From: Caenorhabditis remanei
Taxonomy: Eukaryota; Nematoda; Chromadorea; Rhabditida; Rhabditidae
Reading direction: 5' to 3'
Assembly (NCBI RefSeq): GCF_010183535.1
Contig: NC_071330.1
Coordinates: forward strand, 496,001 to 560,000
Length of the DNA: 64,000 nt
Shown here piece after piece: positions 52,633-64,000 of the stretch. The translations under genes were made by a program, and so were the position numbers. The notes under the pieces were generated by a model. It was not told the DNA's origin. It saw only the letters and a list, made by a program, of their open reading frames with translations, and did no database searches. Position 1 is the stretch's first letter. Each line of letters starts with the position of its first letter.

Positions 52633-55600
52633 ATGTCGCTTTTTGACAGAATGACGACCACAAAAGAGGCCGCATTGAAATATAGGTATAGTTTCAGTCG
52701 ACAAGATGGCTGAAAATTCGAAATTTTTCGATTTTCAGAACATTTTGCGTGGCGAAAAAGAAAGAAGTGTGGGAGGCGTTGATTCATCACGCGAATTATG
52801 CGAAACACATTGAGAAAGTGTACGATATGACGACGGTTTTGCAGAGAGTACAACAAGAGTGTCTTGTGGTGGGTTTTGAGTGAAAAATAATAAAAAATCG
52901 ATTAGAAAAAGTTGAAAATCGCTAATATAAGCAGATTTTTCATTAAAAATACTTGGAAAATTCTGAAAAAAACGTTAAAATTAGTTTTTAACTGTGAAAA
53001 ACTGCAGATTCGCAAAAAAAATTCATAGAAATCCGATAATAATTCAATTTTACAGATTTTAAGTCAAAAGCAATAAAAATCTATCCGAGAGGCATTATAA
53101 ATAGCTCAAGAACGATTAAAACACACGATTTTTGCTAAAAACTTGTAAAAAATTATGATTTTTGCATGAAATTCGCGAAATTTATTGAATATCTCTGAAA
53201 AAAGCTTGAAATTACCGATTTTCGTTTTAAAAAATGCTGAAAATTTCAGCAAAACCATTTTTAACATTCAAAACTTCAAGTTTTTACTCAAAAATCATCA
53301 AATTCGATTTTTTCAACATTCGAATAAAAATCTATACAGATCAGTCCAATAACAGCTATAAATAGCTTGAAAATGACAGATTTTTGCTATAAATGCGGTA
53401 AAATTGATTAAAAATCATCCGAACGCATAAAAATGCGGTAAAATCCTTTAATATCGCATTTTTTCAAAAAATTCAGAGATTTCTACCAAAAACCCGTAAA
53501 ATCAGGACAAAAAACCTCAAAAACACTGAAAAAATCGATTTTTACCCTCAATTCCCCCATAATTTTTAAATTTCAGTTCGCTCTGGAGAATGGAATCGGG
53601 AATCCGGATGTCCATGACGCCGCCGAGCTCATCTTCCCGTTGGCAATGCAAAAAGTGGTCATTAAAGTGTTGAAACCGTATTTTCTCTCGCATTGGGCTA
53701 ATTTCAGATGTTAGTTGTGGTGAAAAACTGGTTTTCGGCTTGAAAATTGATTTTTTCAGTCATTTCTCATATTTTAAAGCCGAAAAACTGGGAAAAGTTT
53801 GAATTTTTAACTTAAAAACTTGATTTTAGGCGAAAGTTAGTCAAAAAATGCAAATCTTTGAGCTAAAAACCGATTTTTTCAGATAAAAATTGAGTTTCAG
53901 CTCAAAAAATTTCATTTTCCCCCTAAAGTCCAGTTTTTAGGTTAGAAATTTGAATTTTTGACTGATTTCTCATTTAAAATCGATTTTTTCTGCTGAAAAT
54001 TTCAATTTAGACTCGAAATTAGCTTACACTTGAGTTTTTAGACAAGAAATTATCTAATATTCAATTTTTTGTCTAAAAGAATCAGTTTTAGCTAATTTTC
54101 GGTCTAAATAAAAATTTTAACATAAAAACTTGGCTTGTTATTCAAAAAAATGCAACTTTTCGAGCTAAAAACCGTTTTTTTCAGACAAAAATTAAGTTTT
54201 AGCTCAAAAAATTGCATTTTTGAACAACAAGTCAAGTTTTGAGGTTAAAAATTTGACTTTTTGACTCATTTTCCAGTTTTTCCTCATTAAAACTTGATTT
54301 CGACCCGAAATTTTAATTTTTCCAGTAGCCGGCTTCAATCCGATCCGAAAAATCGACCATGGCATCGATTTGAACGAATCTCTGTACACGGATGAGAAGA
54401 AATTGCAGAATCAGCAATATGTGGCAGATTTCAACGCGTTTGTCAATGAATTGTACGATTTTCGGGCTGTTTTTAGTCGATTTTGGTCATTTTCAGTAAT
54501 TTTCAGTCAATTTTGGACATTTTTAATAGATTTTAGGCTATTTTCGGTCGATTTCGGGCTATTTTTGGCCCATTTTTGGCTATTTTTAGTTTATTTTAGT
54601 CATTTTTAGGCCATTTTAGTCATTTTTAGTCGATTTTAGGCTGTTTCGATCCATTTTTGGCTACTTTTAGTTGATTTTGGGCTATTTTTGGTCGATTTTG
54701 CTAATTTTACGCTATTTTTAGTCAATTTTGGGCTATCTTCAGTCGATTTTGGGCTATTTTTAGTCGATTTTGGTTATTTTTGGTCTATTTTGGTCATTAC
54801 TGGTCCATTTTAGTCATTTTTGGGCTGTTTTCAGTCGATTTTGGGCTATTTTTAGTTGATTTAAGGCTATTTTTGGTTGACTTTAGGCTATTTTTGCTCG
54901 ATTTTGGTAATTTTTGGTCCAATTTGGGCTAATTTTAGTCGATTTCGGGCTATTTTTAGTCGATTTTCAGCTATTTTTAGTCCATTTTCGGCTATTTTAG
55001 TCGATTTAGGGCTATTTTTGATCGATTTTTGTCATTTTTGGTCGATTTTGGTCATTTTTGTTCGATTTTTACCCAAAATCTCCCAATTTTTCCAGAAAAA
55101 CAGGAATTCTCAATGCAAATCGTCACCTAAACGCCACCGTCTCTCTCATCATCCGAGAATTGGCCGCCTCGATGGTCGTTCACGAGAAACGGGCGTTTGA
55201 CGATGAGTTGAGATGCTCAATGCTCCAAGAATATATGGAAAGTCTCCGGATTTGGGCGGAGTCAATGACGATGGAGGAGGCGTATCATTTGGTGGCAGAC
55301 ACTATTTATAAAGACGTTTTTCAGTTGTTGTCGAGAAATGTAAGAGCGATTGGAGGTCTTTACTGCTGAAAATTTCAGATTTTTTGATATAAATAACCTC
55401 AAAATGTTAGAAATATGAAGAAAATACCCAAACAGACACAATTTCTCATACTAAACATAGCAATTTCAGTCTTTTCATAATGTTTATGCTGAGAACTTCT
55501 TGTAATCTTCAAATTTTTTTCATGACTTTATTGCCAAAAATGATAATTTTTTGATATTTGCCCGCAATTTTGAGGTTATAATTATAGATTGCGGTAAAAT

Positions 55601-58600
55601 GCCAAAAATGATTATTTTTGGCACTAGTATCATGCAAATCGGGTTTTTGCATTGATTTTAAAGCTCAAACTCGTATATTTGAAGATTACAGAGAGTTCTC
55701 AGCATAAACATTATGAAGAGACTGAAATTGCTATGTTTAGTATGAGAAATTGTTTCTGTTTGGGTATTTTCTTCATATTTCTAACATTTTGAGGTTATTT
55801 ATACTGAAAAATTCGACATTTTCAGCTCAAAATTGAGTAAAAATGTAGACATTTTTAAAAATTTGGCACTAAAATCGTGAAAATCGTCGAGCTCTTCGGA
55901 TAAGGAAATTTCGACATTTTCGCACTGATTTTAAAGACTGAAAATGGGTTTTTGTCATAGTTTTTTGTCATAGCAATTTTTTTTTCGAAATTTTTTCTAT
56001 TTTTCACTATTTTTCAGAAATTCTTCTAATTCTGAATGATAGGCGAAAATTTGACTTTTTCGCGAAAAAATTCAAAAAATTTTTGAAATTTTGAGTTTCG
56101 CGCCAATTTGCCCGAGCCGGGCCTTGACAACTATGATTTTTTTTAAAGTTTCCTGAAATTCCAGACCTTCCTATATTTAATTATGTACCTAATTATTATT
56201 CCAGGCCTACGAAATGGTCGCTGTCAACTTCCCCGAGAAATTCCGTGAGATCATAACAATGAAATATTGCCTCCTGAAAACCAACAATTACGGGCGGGAC
56301 GATTTGACGCAACGACTGATTCGAAATGTCGAGACGAATTTGATTATAGCTTGTCAGTTTTCTTCTTTTTCAGTCGTTTTTCTCTGAAAATGTGGGCGGA
56401 GTCTGATACCAAAATCTATAAATCTCTTCCAGCCGTCGACACAAAAACCATTCTCCAAGCGTACGCGTCGTGTGTCGAAGCACTCCGTGAAATGGATAAT
56501 AGTTGTGTTGTGATGCACAAAGTTTGTGGAGTCATCAGAGAGTATTTAAAGTGAGTTATGACGTAAAAACGCGTCAAAGACACCCCAGATTGCAAAAATG
56601 CCCAATTCTCACGGTTTACACCTGAAAACGCGTCAAAGGCGCGCCAGTTCCCCAGTGTTCGTTGAAAAGCCGCTTCAAAAGAGTCCCAATTAGTTAAATT
56701 TCGGCATTTTTTAAATGTCTCTTGCACAAAAAACGCGTCAAAGGTGCCCCAGACAGTAAAAACGAGCGTTTCAGCGTTTTTTTTAGCTGGAAAACGCGTC
56801 AAAGGTGCCCCAAATAGTAAAAACTAAAATTTCAGCATTGTTTGAGCTTAAAAAAACGCGTCAAAAGTACCCCAGTTAGCGAAATATCTGCATTTTTTCT
56901 TTTTTTTTTGTACAAAAACGTGTAAAGGTGTCCCAGATAGAAAAAAAACAAGCATTTCGGAGTTTTTTAAACTGAAAAACGCATCAAAGGTGCGCCAGAC
57001 CGTAAATATAGGGGTTTTCACAGCACCAAAGCTGAAAACGCAGTGGTTTTCAATGATTTATCTTAGAAGAACGCGTCAGAGGTACCCCAGTTAGCAACGT
57101 TTCCGCATTTTTTCGATTTTTCATGCACAAAAGCGTCACAGGTGTCCCAGATAGCAAAAACGAGCATTTCGGCGTTTTGAGCTGAAAACCGCGTCAAAGA
57201 TGCCCCAGCCTGTGAAAATAGGTATTTTCACTGCACCAATTCGGTGATTTTTCATGTTTTATAGGTCAAAAACGCGCTAGAAGTGCCCCAGTCATACATT
57301 TTTAATTTCTGTAACTAAAAATGACCAAAAATCCCCCATTGCCACTCCCTACTTCTAAATTTCAGACGACGTCCCGACACAGTTCAACAAATCATCAGTT
57401 ATATCACGTCGAACAAGAAAAACGAGTTGGAAAGAGATATGGTAACTATTAGTACGTCATGCTTCTTACAACCGCGCTCTACTGCTAAACCGAAGAAAAT
57501 TGTGTGCGAAATTGAGAGACGCAGAGAAAATAAGACATTTTTAAAGGGAGTTTCAGTGGAGCGCAGTTGTAAGAACTGTGACGAGATAATATCAAAAACT
57601 GCCTCTTTTCTCATTCCGCCCCTAAATAAGTTACAGTCAAAAACAGTCCGATCGGCAATGATGGACGAGGACGAATTGAGAGGTGTCAACGACGATTTCC
57701 TACCGGAGAACATGGAAACGATGGGATGGGAGAGATGGCTGCCGAATCCGTGTGATGCCACTGTTGGTGCGTGTGGAGAAATGCAAAGTTTAAGCGTAGA
57801 ACTCTAAAAATCGATAGAAAATGCTCGAAATTTAATGTGAAAATCTCAATTTCCTAGTCGAAAAGCGAAAATTTGAGATTTTTTCAGTCAGAGATCTGGA
57901 AAAGTGCACAATTTTTGGTAAAAAACTGAAAATTCATGTCTTTCCATAGAAAAATTGTAATTTTTACCCAAATCATCAATTTTTTCGATTTCAGACTTTA
58001 AAAGTGCCAATTTTTTGAAAATCTAAAAGATTCTCAATTTCTCAGCAATAAAACAATTCCTGCAGTCTGGCGCGCCTTAGACGCGATTTTTAGATTGAGA
58101 TCAGCGAAAACGATGCCACTGTTGGTGCGTGTGGAGAAATGCGAAGTTTAAGTTTAGAACTCTAAACATCGATAGAAAATGCTCGAAATTTAATGTGAAA
58201 ATCTCAATTTTAAGTCGAAAAAGCGAAAATTTGAGATTTTTTCAGTCAGAGATCTGGAAAGATGCGCAATGGGTTAAAAACTTTGAAAATTTGAGTCTAA
58301 AATTGTAGTTTTACATCCAAATTATCGAATTTTTGATATTTTCCAGCAATAAAACAATTCCCGCAGTCTGGCGTGCCTTAGACGCGATTATAGAATCTAG
58401 AGCAGCGAAAACGATTTTAGTACAAAAAAAGAGAAAAAAACCATCTGGCGCGCCTTTGACGCGTTTTTAAGGGTTCAATGTTCAGAAATGCTCGCGTTTT
58501 TAGAATACTGGCGTACCTTTGTCGCGTTTGAAATGAAAATTTCTCGATTTCAATGAATATCCGAATTATTTTTGACTGGCGCGCCTTTGACGCGTCTTAG

Positions 58601-61600
58601 ATCGAATTTAACAAGTTTTGATACTTAAAACCTGAGGAACTCCAATTTTCTGAAACAAAAACTAGAAAACTCGCAACTGGCGCGCCTTCGACGTGTTTCA
58701 TAAGTGCAATTTGCCGAAATTCAGTCAAAAATCGCAAATTCAGTATTTGAAAAACCATTATTTGCGATTTATTTCTGACTGGGGCGCCTCTGACGCGTCT
58801 CAGGATCAATTTTAGATACGAAACCCCTGAAAAACTCAAAATTTCCAAAATAAAAACTAAAAAATTTGCCACTGGCGCGCCTTCGACGCGTTCCAGTCTC
58901 AAAATGAGCCAATTTTCTAGGCGACGGAGCCCCGGGACGTCAAGGAGTCGACGTCTTCAACATGCTTGTTTCGGTCTACGGATCGAAGGAATTGTTCGTC
59001 AAAGAGTACCGTAATCTTCTAGCTGAACGATTGTCGAGTTCGGTGGATAAGGATGTAAGTGGGGATTTTGAAGGAAAATTATCGTTTTTAGTTGGAAAAT
59101 ATTTTTTAAAAAAGTGGCAAAAATTACGAAAAATGCCGTTTTTTTCAGCCGAAACTTGTCAAAAATGACGGTTTTCACACGAAAATCTAAAAAATTCCAT
59201 CCAGAATCATGATTTTTGCAGCCAAAAGTATCGTTTTTAGTTGGAAAATGTGGCAAAAATAGGGAAAAATACCATTTTTTGATTTTTAAAAAGTTCCAAA
59301 AATGACGTTTTTTTCATGATTTTTGCAGCCATTCTTCGAGAAACGCTATCTGGATCTGCTGAAACTCCGATTCCAATACAGTGAACTGCAACACTGTGAA
59401 GTGATGCTTCGAGATGTGATGCATAGTCAAGAAGTTGATGAATTAGTAGAGGAGAGACGGGCGAATCATATTGTTCCAATCTCTGCGTGTGTCACTTCTT
59501 CACATTATTGGCCAAAATTGGAGACCGAGCCGACGGAGAGACTTTTGAATGAGGTTGGCGGCTAAAATTCGATATTAGAACCTTTTTTACTTGAAAATTT
59601 CACTTTTTCACATAGAAATCAGAGTTGCATGGAAGTAAACACGGAAGTTAGACGGAAGTGAGTTTTATTTCGACAATATGAAACGAACTGCAAAAATATG
59701 AAGTTAATACGTTGTATTGATGGTATTACTACCTTTCGAGCATAGAAAATTCCAACATTTTACTTATCCCCGACCAATAGACTTGAAAAAGTCTTCACTT
59801 CCGACTTCCGACTTCCGGGATATTCCGGGTTTCAAAATCAGCTCTTTTTTCAAGTCTATTGGTAGGGAATAGGTAAAATGTTGGAATTTTCTATGCTCGA
59901 AAGGTAGTGATACCATCAATACAACGTATTCACTTCATATTTTTGCAGTTCGCTTTATATTGTCAAAATAAAACTCACTTCCGTCTGACTTCCGAGTTTA
60001 CTTCCATGCAATTCTGATAGAAATGTATGAAAAATATGAAAATCGGGCACGAAAAGTCTGAAAATGAAGAAAATTTAGACGGGGCCGAGGAAGAGACTCT
60101 TGGCTTGAATTTTGAGATTTTCGCACCGAAAATCATAATCTGAGGCTAAAAATTGCTATCAGAACGTTTTTAAGTGAAAATTTCACATTTTTCACATAGA
60201 AATAGTTTGAAAATGGAGATGAGGCTGAAAACTCTAAAATTTCAGCACAAAAATCATAATCTTATGCTATTTCAACTTTGTTTAACTAAAAATTTTACAT
60301 TTTCACATGAAAAAGCTAACAATTGTGAAAATCAGGCACCAATAGTCTGAAAATTAAGATAATTCAGGATTTCAGCTCAAAAATCATTATCTTATGTTGT
60401 TTCAACCATTTTTGTTCGAAAATTTCACATTTTTACATAGAAATAGTTGAAAAATGTGAAAATCAATCGGCAAAAGTCTGATAATGAAGAAATTTCAGAA
60501 TTTCAGAACAAAAATCATAATTTTATTCACGAAAACTCTGAAAATCGATTCTAAACTGGCGTGCCTTAGACGCGCAAATCGCACATTCAGTATCTGAAAA
60601 TCCAGTACTACTCCCGATTTGCTTCTGGCTGGCGCTCCTCTGACGCATTTTTTTGTTTTTTAAGTTCAAAATCTCTCCATTTTCCTCAAAAAAACATCTG
60701 AAACGCCGAAATTTTGCAGCTGATGCCCGAATCGTTGACCGAAGCAATGGAAAACTACGAACGAATGTATTTGGAGGCGAAACGCAACCGGAAATTGGTG
60801 TTTTATAAGAGTGTTGGGTGAGTCTATGTCTGAAAATTGCTTTTTTTTGTACATAATCGGAATTATGATAATTTTTGGCATCCACACACCCGCAGACACA
60901 CAGACAGACTCGAAAATTTCATGAAATTTCACTAAATTTGCCATTTTCACCTATTTTATCACAGAATTTTGAGGATTTTTCGTTATAATCGCAATTGTTA
61001 GACATCCGGACACCTCAGAAACCTTACAGACACGCAGACAGACAAATGTTAGAAATTAGACTCGGAAAATGAGAAAATTGCCATTTTTCGATATTTTCTG
61101 GCATCGGGTCATCCGGAAATTCCACAAGCGCACAGACAGTCTCGAAAATTTCAAGAAATTTGACAAAGATTTTCTTTTTTTTCGCATATTTTACCCAGAA
61201 TTTTTCCGATTTCTGGTTAAAATCTCAATTTTGGACATCTGGACATCAGGGTACCCCACCCACACACTGACAAACACAAAAATTTCACGAAATTTCACTA
61301 AAAATTGCCATTTTTCGCGTATTTTACCCAGAATTTTCCCGATTTTTCGTTAAAATCGCAATTTTGGACACTTGGACACTACGGATACCCTACAGACACA
61401 CAGACAGACCTTTCGAATAACTTTTCCATTTTTCAGATGCATGGAAGTGTCGATTGAGTTGGACGGTGTCCAAGTGGACCGAACGATTCCCATCGTCTAC
61501 GCTCAAACTCTGTTTCTTTTCCTTCAAAAAGAGGTTTGGACGACGGCCGAAGTGATGGCTCATCTCAAAGTGTCCGTTGTTCTCACGAAGAAACGATTGG

Positions 61601-63317
61601 AGTGGCTTGTCAAACAGGGATTCATTAGCATGGTATGCACAGCTGGCGCGCCTTTGACGCGTTTTCGGAAAATTGGGATTTCCAGTGGTTTTAGATTTAA
61701 AAACTTAACGTTTTCTGATAGAAATCGTCAATTTGACTATTAAATTCATTTTCAGCATTAAAATTATAAAGAAGAGGGCCTGTCTGGGGCGCCTCTGACG
61801 CCTTTCCGAAAATCACTAATTTTCAATCGAAAACTGTTCAAAAATTACTGTTTCCACTCATTTTAGCTAATATATTTGCATTTCTCCATTGTAAATGTTG
61901 ATTTCTTCCCGAATTTCATGTATTCATCGTTAAAAAATGTGTCAAACATCCATCTGGAGCGCCTTTGACGCGTTATTGAAATTTTTCCGAAAATGTAGGT
62001 TATGGTGGTTTTCGCTGAAAATTTTGACAATTTTCTGATTGAAATGGTCAATTTGACCATAAAATTCATCTTTTTTTTCTTCAGAATCCTCTCGTGAGTA
62101 GTGACACTTGGTCCCTGACTCGAACTCCGAATGCAATCCTTCCAAATCGTCCGGGAACACCAGAAATCGCAGACGATGAAGACGTGGAGCCAGAAGACAA
62201 TTCGGATATGGTCGATGCGTTGGAACAGTATTGGGGATACACTCGCAATTATATTGTAAGTTGAATTTAAAAAAAATTATATTTTTCTAGAAGCTCCGCC
62301 CATTTTTTAGCAGTTTAGGGGCGGAGACAGCTATAACTTCCGCCAATTTTTTGGAAAATATGGCTGGAAAATAGGATAATACATTTTGATGATAATCCTC
62401 AAAAAAAACCTTGAAAAACTATTTTCCAGCCCGAAAATGCTCAAAATTCCAAAATGGGTAGTGCTGGCTGAACGTTTGTTTTTGGGTTTGTAGGCCATGG
62501 TATGTTCTTCCACGTCCATTTTAGCTAAACGGAGTGGAAGAACTTGCCGTGGCCTAGAAGCCCAAAAACAAAAAGTTCGGCCAGCACTACCCATTTCGGA
62601 ACGTAGAGCATTTTGGGGCTGAAAAATCGTTTTGTTTTTTTTTTGGAGATTTTTAAAACATTTTTGCCATTTTGAGCAGTTTTTTTTCGGAATTATTCGG
62701 GGTTTGTGAGTATTATGATGGAAATTTTCCCATTTTTCTAAACATTTTAACTCCAAATATATTTACAGATAACCCTAATGATTTTCCAGTCAATAAGTGT
62801 CTGAAAATGATTATTTTTCACGATTTTCAGTCATGGAGTGGAAAATCGAGTTTTTTGATTGAAAATGCCTGAAAAACGAGGATTTTTCAAGATTTTTCAC
62901 CTATAAATTCACATTCCTATTCTTTTTTTTTCGTTGAAAAATCAAATTTTTGGTTAAAATTGACAGAAAAAAGATGATTTTTCACTATTCAGATCTACTC
63001 CATGTCCGAAATAAAAGCGTGAAATCCGTATTTTTTGAAGTCCCCTTTAAATATGTTTCAGATTGCTTCCTTTTTCTGTTTTTCCACATTCATTTTTCCA
63101 GGCGAACCACGCGCCGAACGGAGAAGTAAAAGCGGAGAGAATGCATCGTGTCTACCGAATGTTCGGTTCGCCAACATCAGCTGGACCCAATTTGGATCAT
63201 GTCACCGCATTCCTTCAGAGAAAAGTGGCTCTCGGACTGCTGACGTGTGTCAATGGATCGTATCGAGTGGTGGAGGATAAGAAGAAGAAACCGACTGAAA
63301 CCGGGGGAACTGCCTAG
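52633..63317 (+). CDS. apc-2: Anaphase-promoting complex subunit 2 (732 aa)
   Basis: Fifteen exons (52633-52685, 52739-52868, 53577-53709, 54326-54452, 55096-55339, 56205-56352, 56433-56550, 57366-57441, 57637-57766, 58921-59054, 59329-59553, 60720-60817, 61437-61632, 62085-62255, 63102-63317) join in frame to 732 residues. APC2 is the cullin-like scaffold of APC/C, holding the RING subunit APC11 for ubiquitination of securin and cyclins in the nucleus and cytoplasm. Family marks are RRPDTVQQIISYIT, LVSVYGSKELFVKEYRNLL, LKLRFQYSELQHCEVMLRDV, and a C-terminal winged helix (RVYRMFGSP, FLQRKVALGLL). Some donors are weak (GTACGA after 54452, GTTGGC after 59553, GTGGGT after 52868) but phase and homology support them. 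Introns are long and repeat-filled. No canonical AATAAA follows; AATAAT at about 63338 may serve. Confidence 0.93.
54468..55078 (+). repeat. Degenerate minisatellite in apc-2 intron 4
   Basis: About 25 diverged units of the type GGCTATTTTTAGTCGATTTT fill nearly the whole intron. Open frames rich in Phe/Trp/Leu across it are artefacts of the repeat. Confidence 0.85.
55389..55803. mobile_element. Palindromic element in apc-2 intron 5
   Basis: TATAAATAACCTCAAAATGT at the left and CATTTTGAGGTTATTTATAC at the right are inverted. The arms contain AACATAGCAATTTCAGTCT and AGACTGAAATTGCTATGTT. The centre is about 150 bases. Confidence 0.85.
56560..57300 (+). repeat. Array of the ACGCGTCAAAGGCGCCCCAG motif in apc-2 intron 7
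   Basis: About eleven copies (AACGCGTCAAAGGCGCGCCA, AAACGCGTCAAAGGTGCCCC and variants), all in plus orientation, with spacers of 40-80 bases that themselves share phrases such as GAGCATTTCGGCGTTT. Confidence 0.85.
57452..57592. mobile_element. MITE copy in apc-2 intron 8
   Basis: TTAGTACGTCATGCTTCTTA with CAACCGCGCTCTAC at the left, and GTGGAGCGCAGTTGTAAGAA with CTGTGACGAGATAA at the right. Same family as 7682. Confidence 0.75.
57754..58275 (+). repeat. Tandem duplication spanning the end of exon 9 and its donor
   Basis: 57754-57920 recurs at 58112-58275 (offset 358). Both start with the last 13 exon bases GATGCCACTGTTG and the donor GTGCGT, followed by TGGAGAAATGC. The second copy has a donor but no upstream exon, so it is a decoy splice site inside intron 9. 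Confidence 0.85.
58070..58900 (-). repeat. Array of the CTGGCGCGCCTTTGACGCGT motif in apc-2 intron 9
   Basis: About nine copies of the same motif, here all reading on the minus strand (CTGGCGCGCCTTTGACGCGT and variants with TTCGACGC or TTAGACGC). Further single copies in this orientation lie near 60556, 60628, 61644, 61785 and 61955. Confidence 0.85.
59618..60018. mobile_element. Palindromic element in apc-2 intron 11
   Basis: ATCAGAGTTGCATGGAAGTA at the left and TACTTCCATGCAATTCTGAT at the right are inverted. The arms stay complementary to a short centre containing ACTTCCGACTTCCGACTTCC. It is related to the nested element at 40626-41042. Confidence 0.85.
60878..61410 (+). repeat. Imperfect tandem repeat in apc-2 intron 12
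   Basis: About four to five units of roughly 120 bases, each with CACACAGACAGACTCGAAAA-type, GAAATTTCACTAAA and TTTTCGTTAAAATCGCAATT phrases. Confidence 0.7.
62428..62620. mobile_element. Small palindrome in apc-2 intron 14
   Basis: AGCCCGAAAATGCTCAAAAT and AGAGCATTTTGGGGCT are the ends; inside, GGGTAGTGCTGGCTGAAC mirrors GTTCGGCCAGCACTACCC. Loop about 20 bases. Confidence 0.8.
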
Positions 63318-63474
63318 ACGATTTCCTTCATTTTTGAATAATTTTTCATTGATTTTCTCATTTTTCTGATCTTAATCATTGTGATTGCAGGTTTTGTTTT
63401 ATATTCTTATTCCATTTTTTCTAAATCTTCTGAAATTTTGTATTTATTATTTTATTTGAAATCTATATAACAAC

Positions 63475-63763
63475 TGCGCCCACCGCAAACTGTCGGCATC
63501 GATTTTCGCGATTTTTATCGATTTTTGCAATTTTTCAAAGATTTTTTCTTGCAAAACTTAGAATTTGATTGTTTTCATTGAGAAATGATTATAGTTGTTC
63601 GCCAAAATCTTCCGAATCGTGTTTTTCGAGTTTTTTTAGGTGAATTCTTCAATGAAAACAATCAAATTTTAAGTTTTACCAGAAAAACTCTTTGAAAAAT
63701 TGCAAAAATTGACGAAAAACGGGGAAAATCTCGCCGCCACTCTCTCGTTTTCGGTGGGGCGCA
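63475..63763. mobile_element. Palindromic element downstream of apc-2
   Basis: TGCGCCCACCGCAAACTG at the left and TTTTCGGTGGGGCGC at the right are inverted. Inner TTGATTGTTTTCATTGA mirrors TCAATGAAAACAATCAA. Non-coding. Confidence 0.75.
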
Positions 63764-63809
63764 TAAAAAAACAAAACAAATTCATAACTCGTAAAAACTA
63801 GAAAAGCGC

Positions 63810-64000
63810 CTATTCCTTGAGATCAAAAATGTGTGCAAAAATGAGGCATCGCTTCTTCGACTCCACTCCAGAATTCTCGATTTTGCGTCGAACGACATGA
63901 CCGTGATGGAGATGAAGCGATTTCGAGTGGACAGTGTTCTGAAACTCAATTCTCTATAGATTATCAATAGAGCACACTTACCTTAACAAACTGCTTGCAC
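63810..64000 (-). CDS. C-terminal exons of an unidentified minus-strand gene (partial)
   Basis: Exon 64000-63982 (running off the window) is spliced by a GTAAGT donor across a 43-base intron to 63938-63810 (TAG). In phase 0 the last exon gives 42 residues, basic and His-rich (SLHLHHGHVVRRKIENSGVE, ending AHIFDLKE). The short intron with TTTCAG acceptor is typical of the genus. I do not recognise the protein. It converges on apc-2. No canonical AATAAA is seen after the stop. Confidence 0.5.

Noticed and set aside
54453..54609. Continuation of apc-2 exon 4 past 54452 in open frame (FSRFWSF...)
   Set aside because: It enters the minisatellite. The GTACGA donor at 54453 restores the family sequence and the phase with exon 5.

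Overview
The window is nuclear DNA from a nematode of the genus Caenorhabditis, probably not C. elegans. It has many short introns with TTTCAG-type acceptors, compact AATAAA polyadenylation signals, acceptor-like (SL) sites just before start codons, and nematode-specific families (WSN domain, FBA_2 F-box proteins, transthyretin-like). The two ends carry the 3' part of the Prospero gene pros-1 and a complete apc-2 (anaphase-promoting complex subunit 2). From memory both lie on chromosome III of C. elegans, so this is probably the equivalent chromosome.

Layout, left to right. (1) 442-1529: last three exons of pros-1 (+). (2) 1.9-3.4 kb: repeats, including a stray copy of the tail of the peptidase gene that lies 14 kb downstream. 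(3) 3804-5332: unrecognised four-exon gene (+). (4) 5.4-12 kb: long non-coding stretch with a GATA-site cluster, MITEs, poly-G tracts and an array of a short ACGCGTC...GCGCCAG motif. (5) 11999-16331: secreted S9-family serine peptidase (+), with repeat-rich introns. (6) 24382-17049: large WSN-domain, single-pass membrane protein ending in a tyrosine-phosphatase domain that has lost catalytic residues (-); one intron is a nest of transposons. (7) 25.5-51.5 kb: accessory region of F-box/FBA_2 (fbxb-type) genes in both orientations. It holds intact, broken and fused copies, a small transthyretin-like gene, a solo LTR, a LINE fragment and several foldback elements. (8) 52633-63317: apc-2 (+, 15 exons), with introns full of palindromes and the same short motif. 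(9) 63810-64000: last two exons of an unidentified minus-strand gene.

The most interesting part is the F-box region. One gene (423 aa) carries two F-boxes in front of one FBA_2 domain. Two genes lying tail to tail (705 and 715 aa) each carry four F-boxes, apparently from in-frame fusion of two such units. A third fused copy is split by a 1.86 kb foldback transposon. All internal exons of these genes are multiples of three with phase-2 ends lying inside F-boxes. At the fusion joints the start codon of the downstream unit can still be recognised. These proteins would be expected to act as substrate adaptors of SCF ubiquitin ligases, and apc-2 encodes the cullin-like scaffold of a different ubiquitin ligase, but I see no functional link between them.

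All exon structures were assembled by eye from splice sites, reading phase and homology remembered from protein families. No searches were run. Repeat borders are approximate unless a target-site duplication is named.
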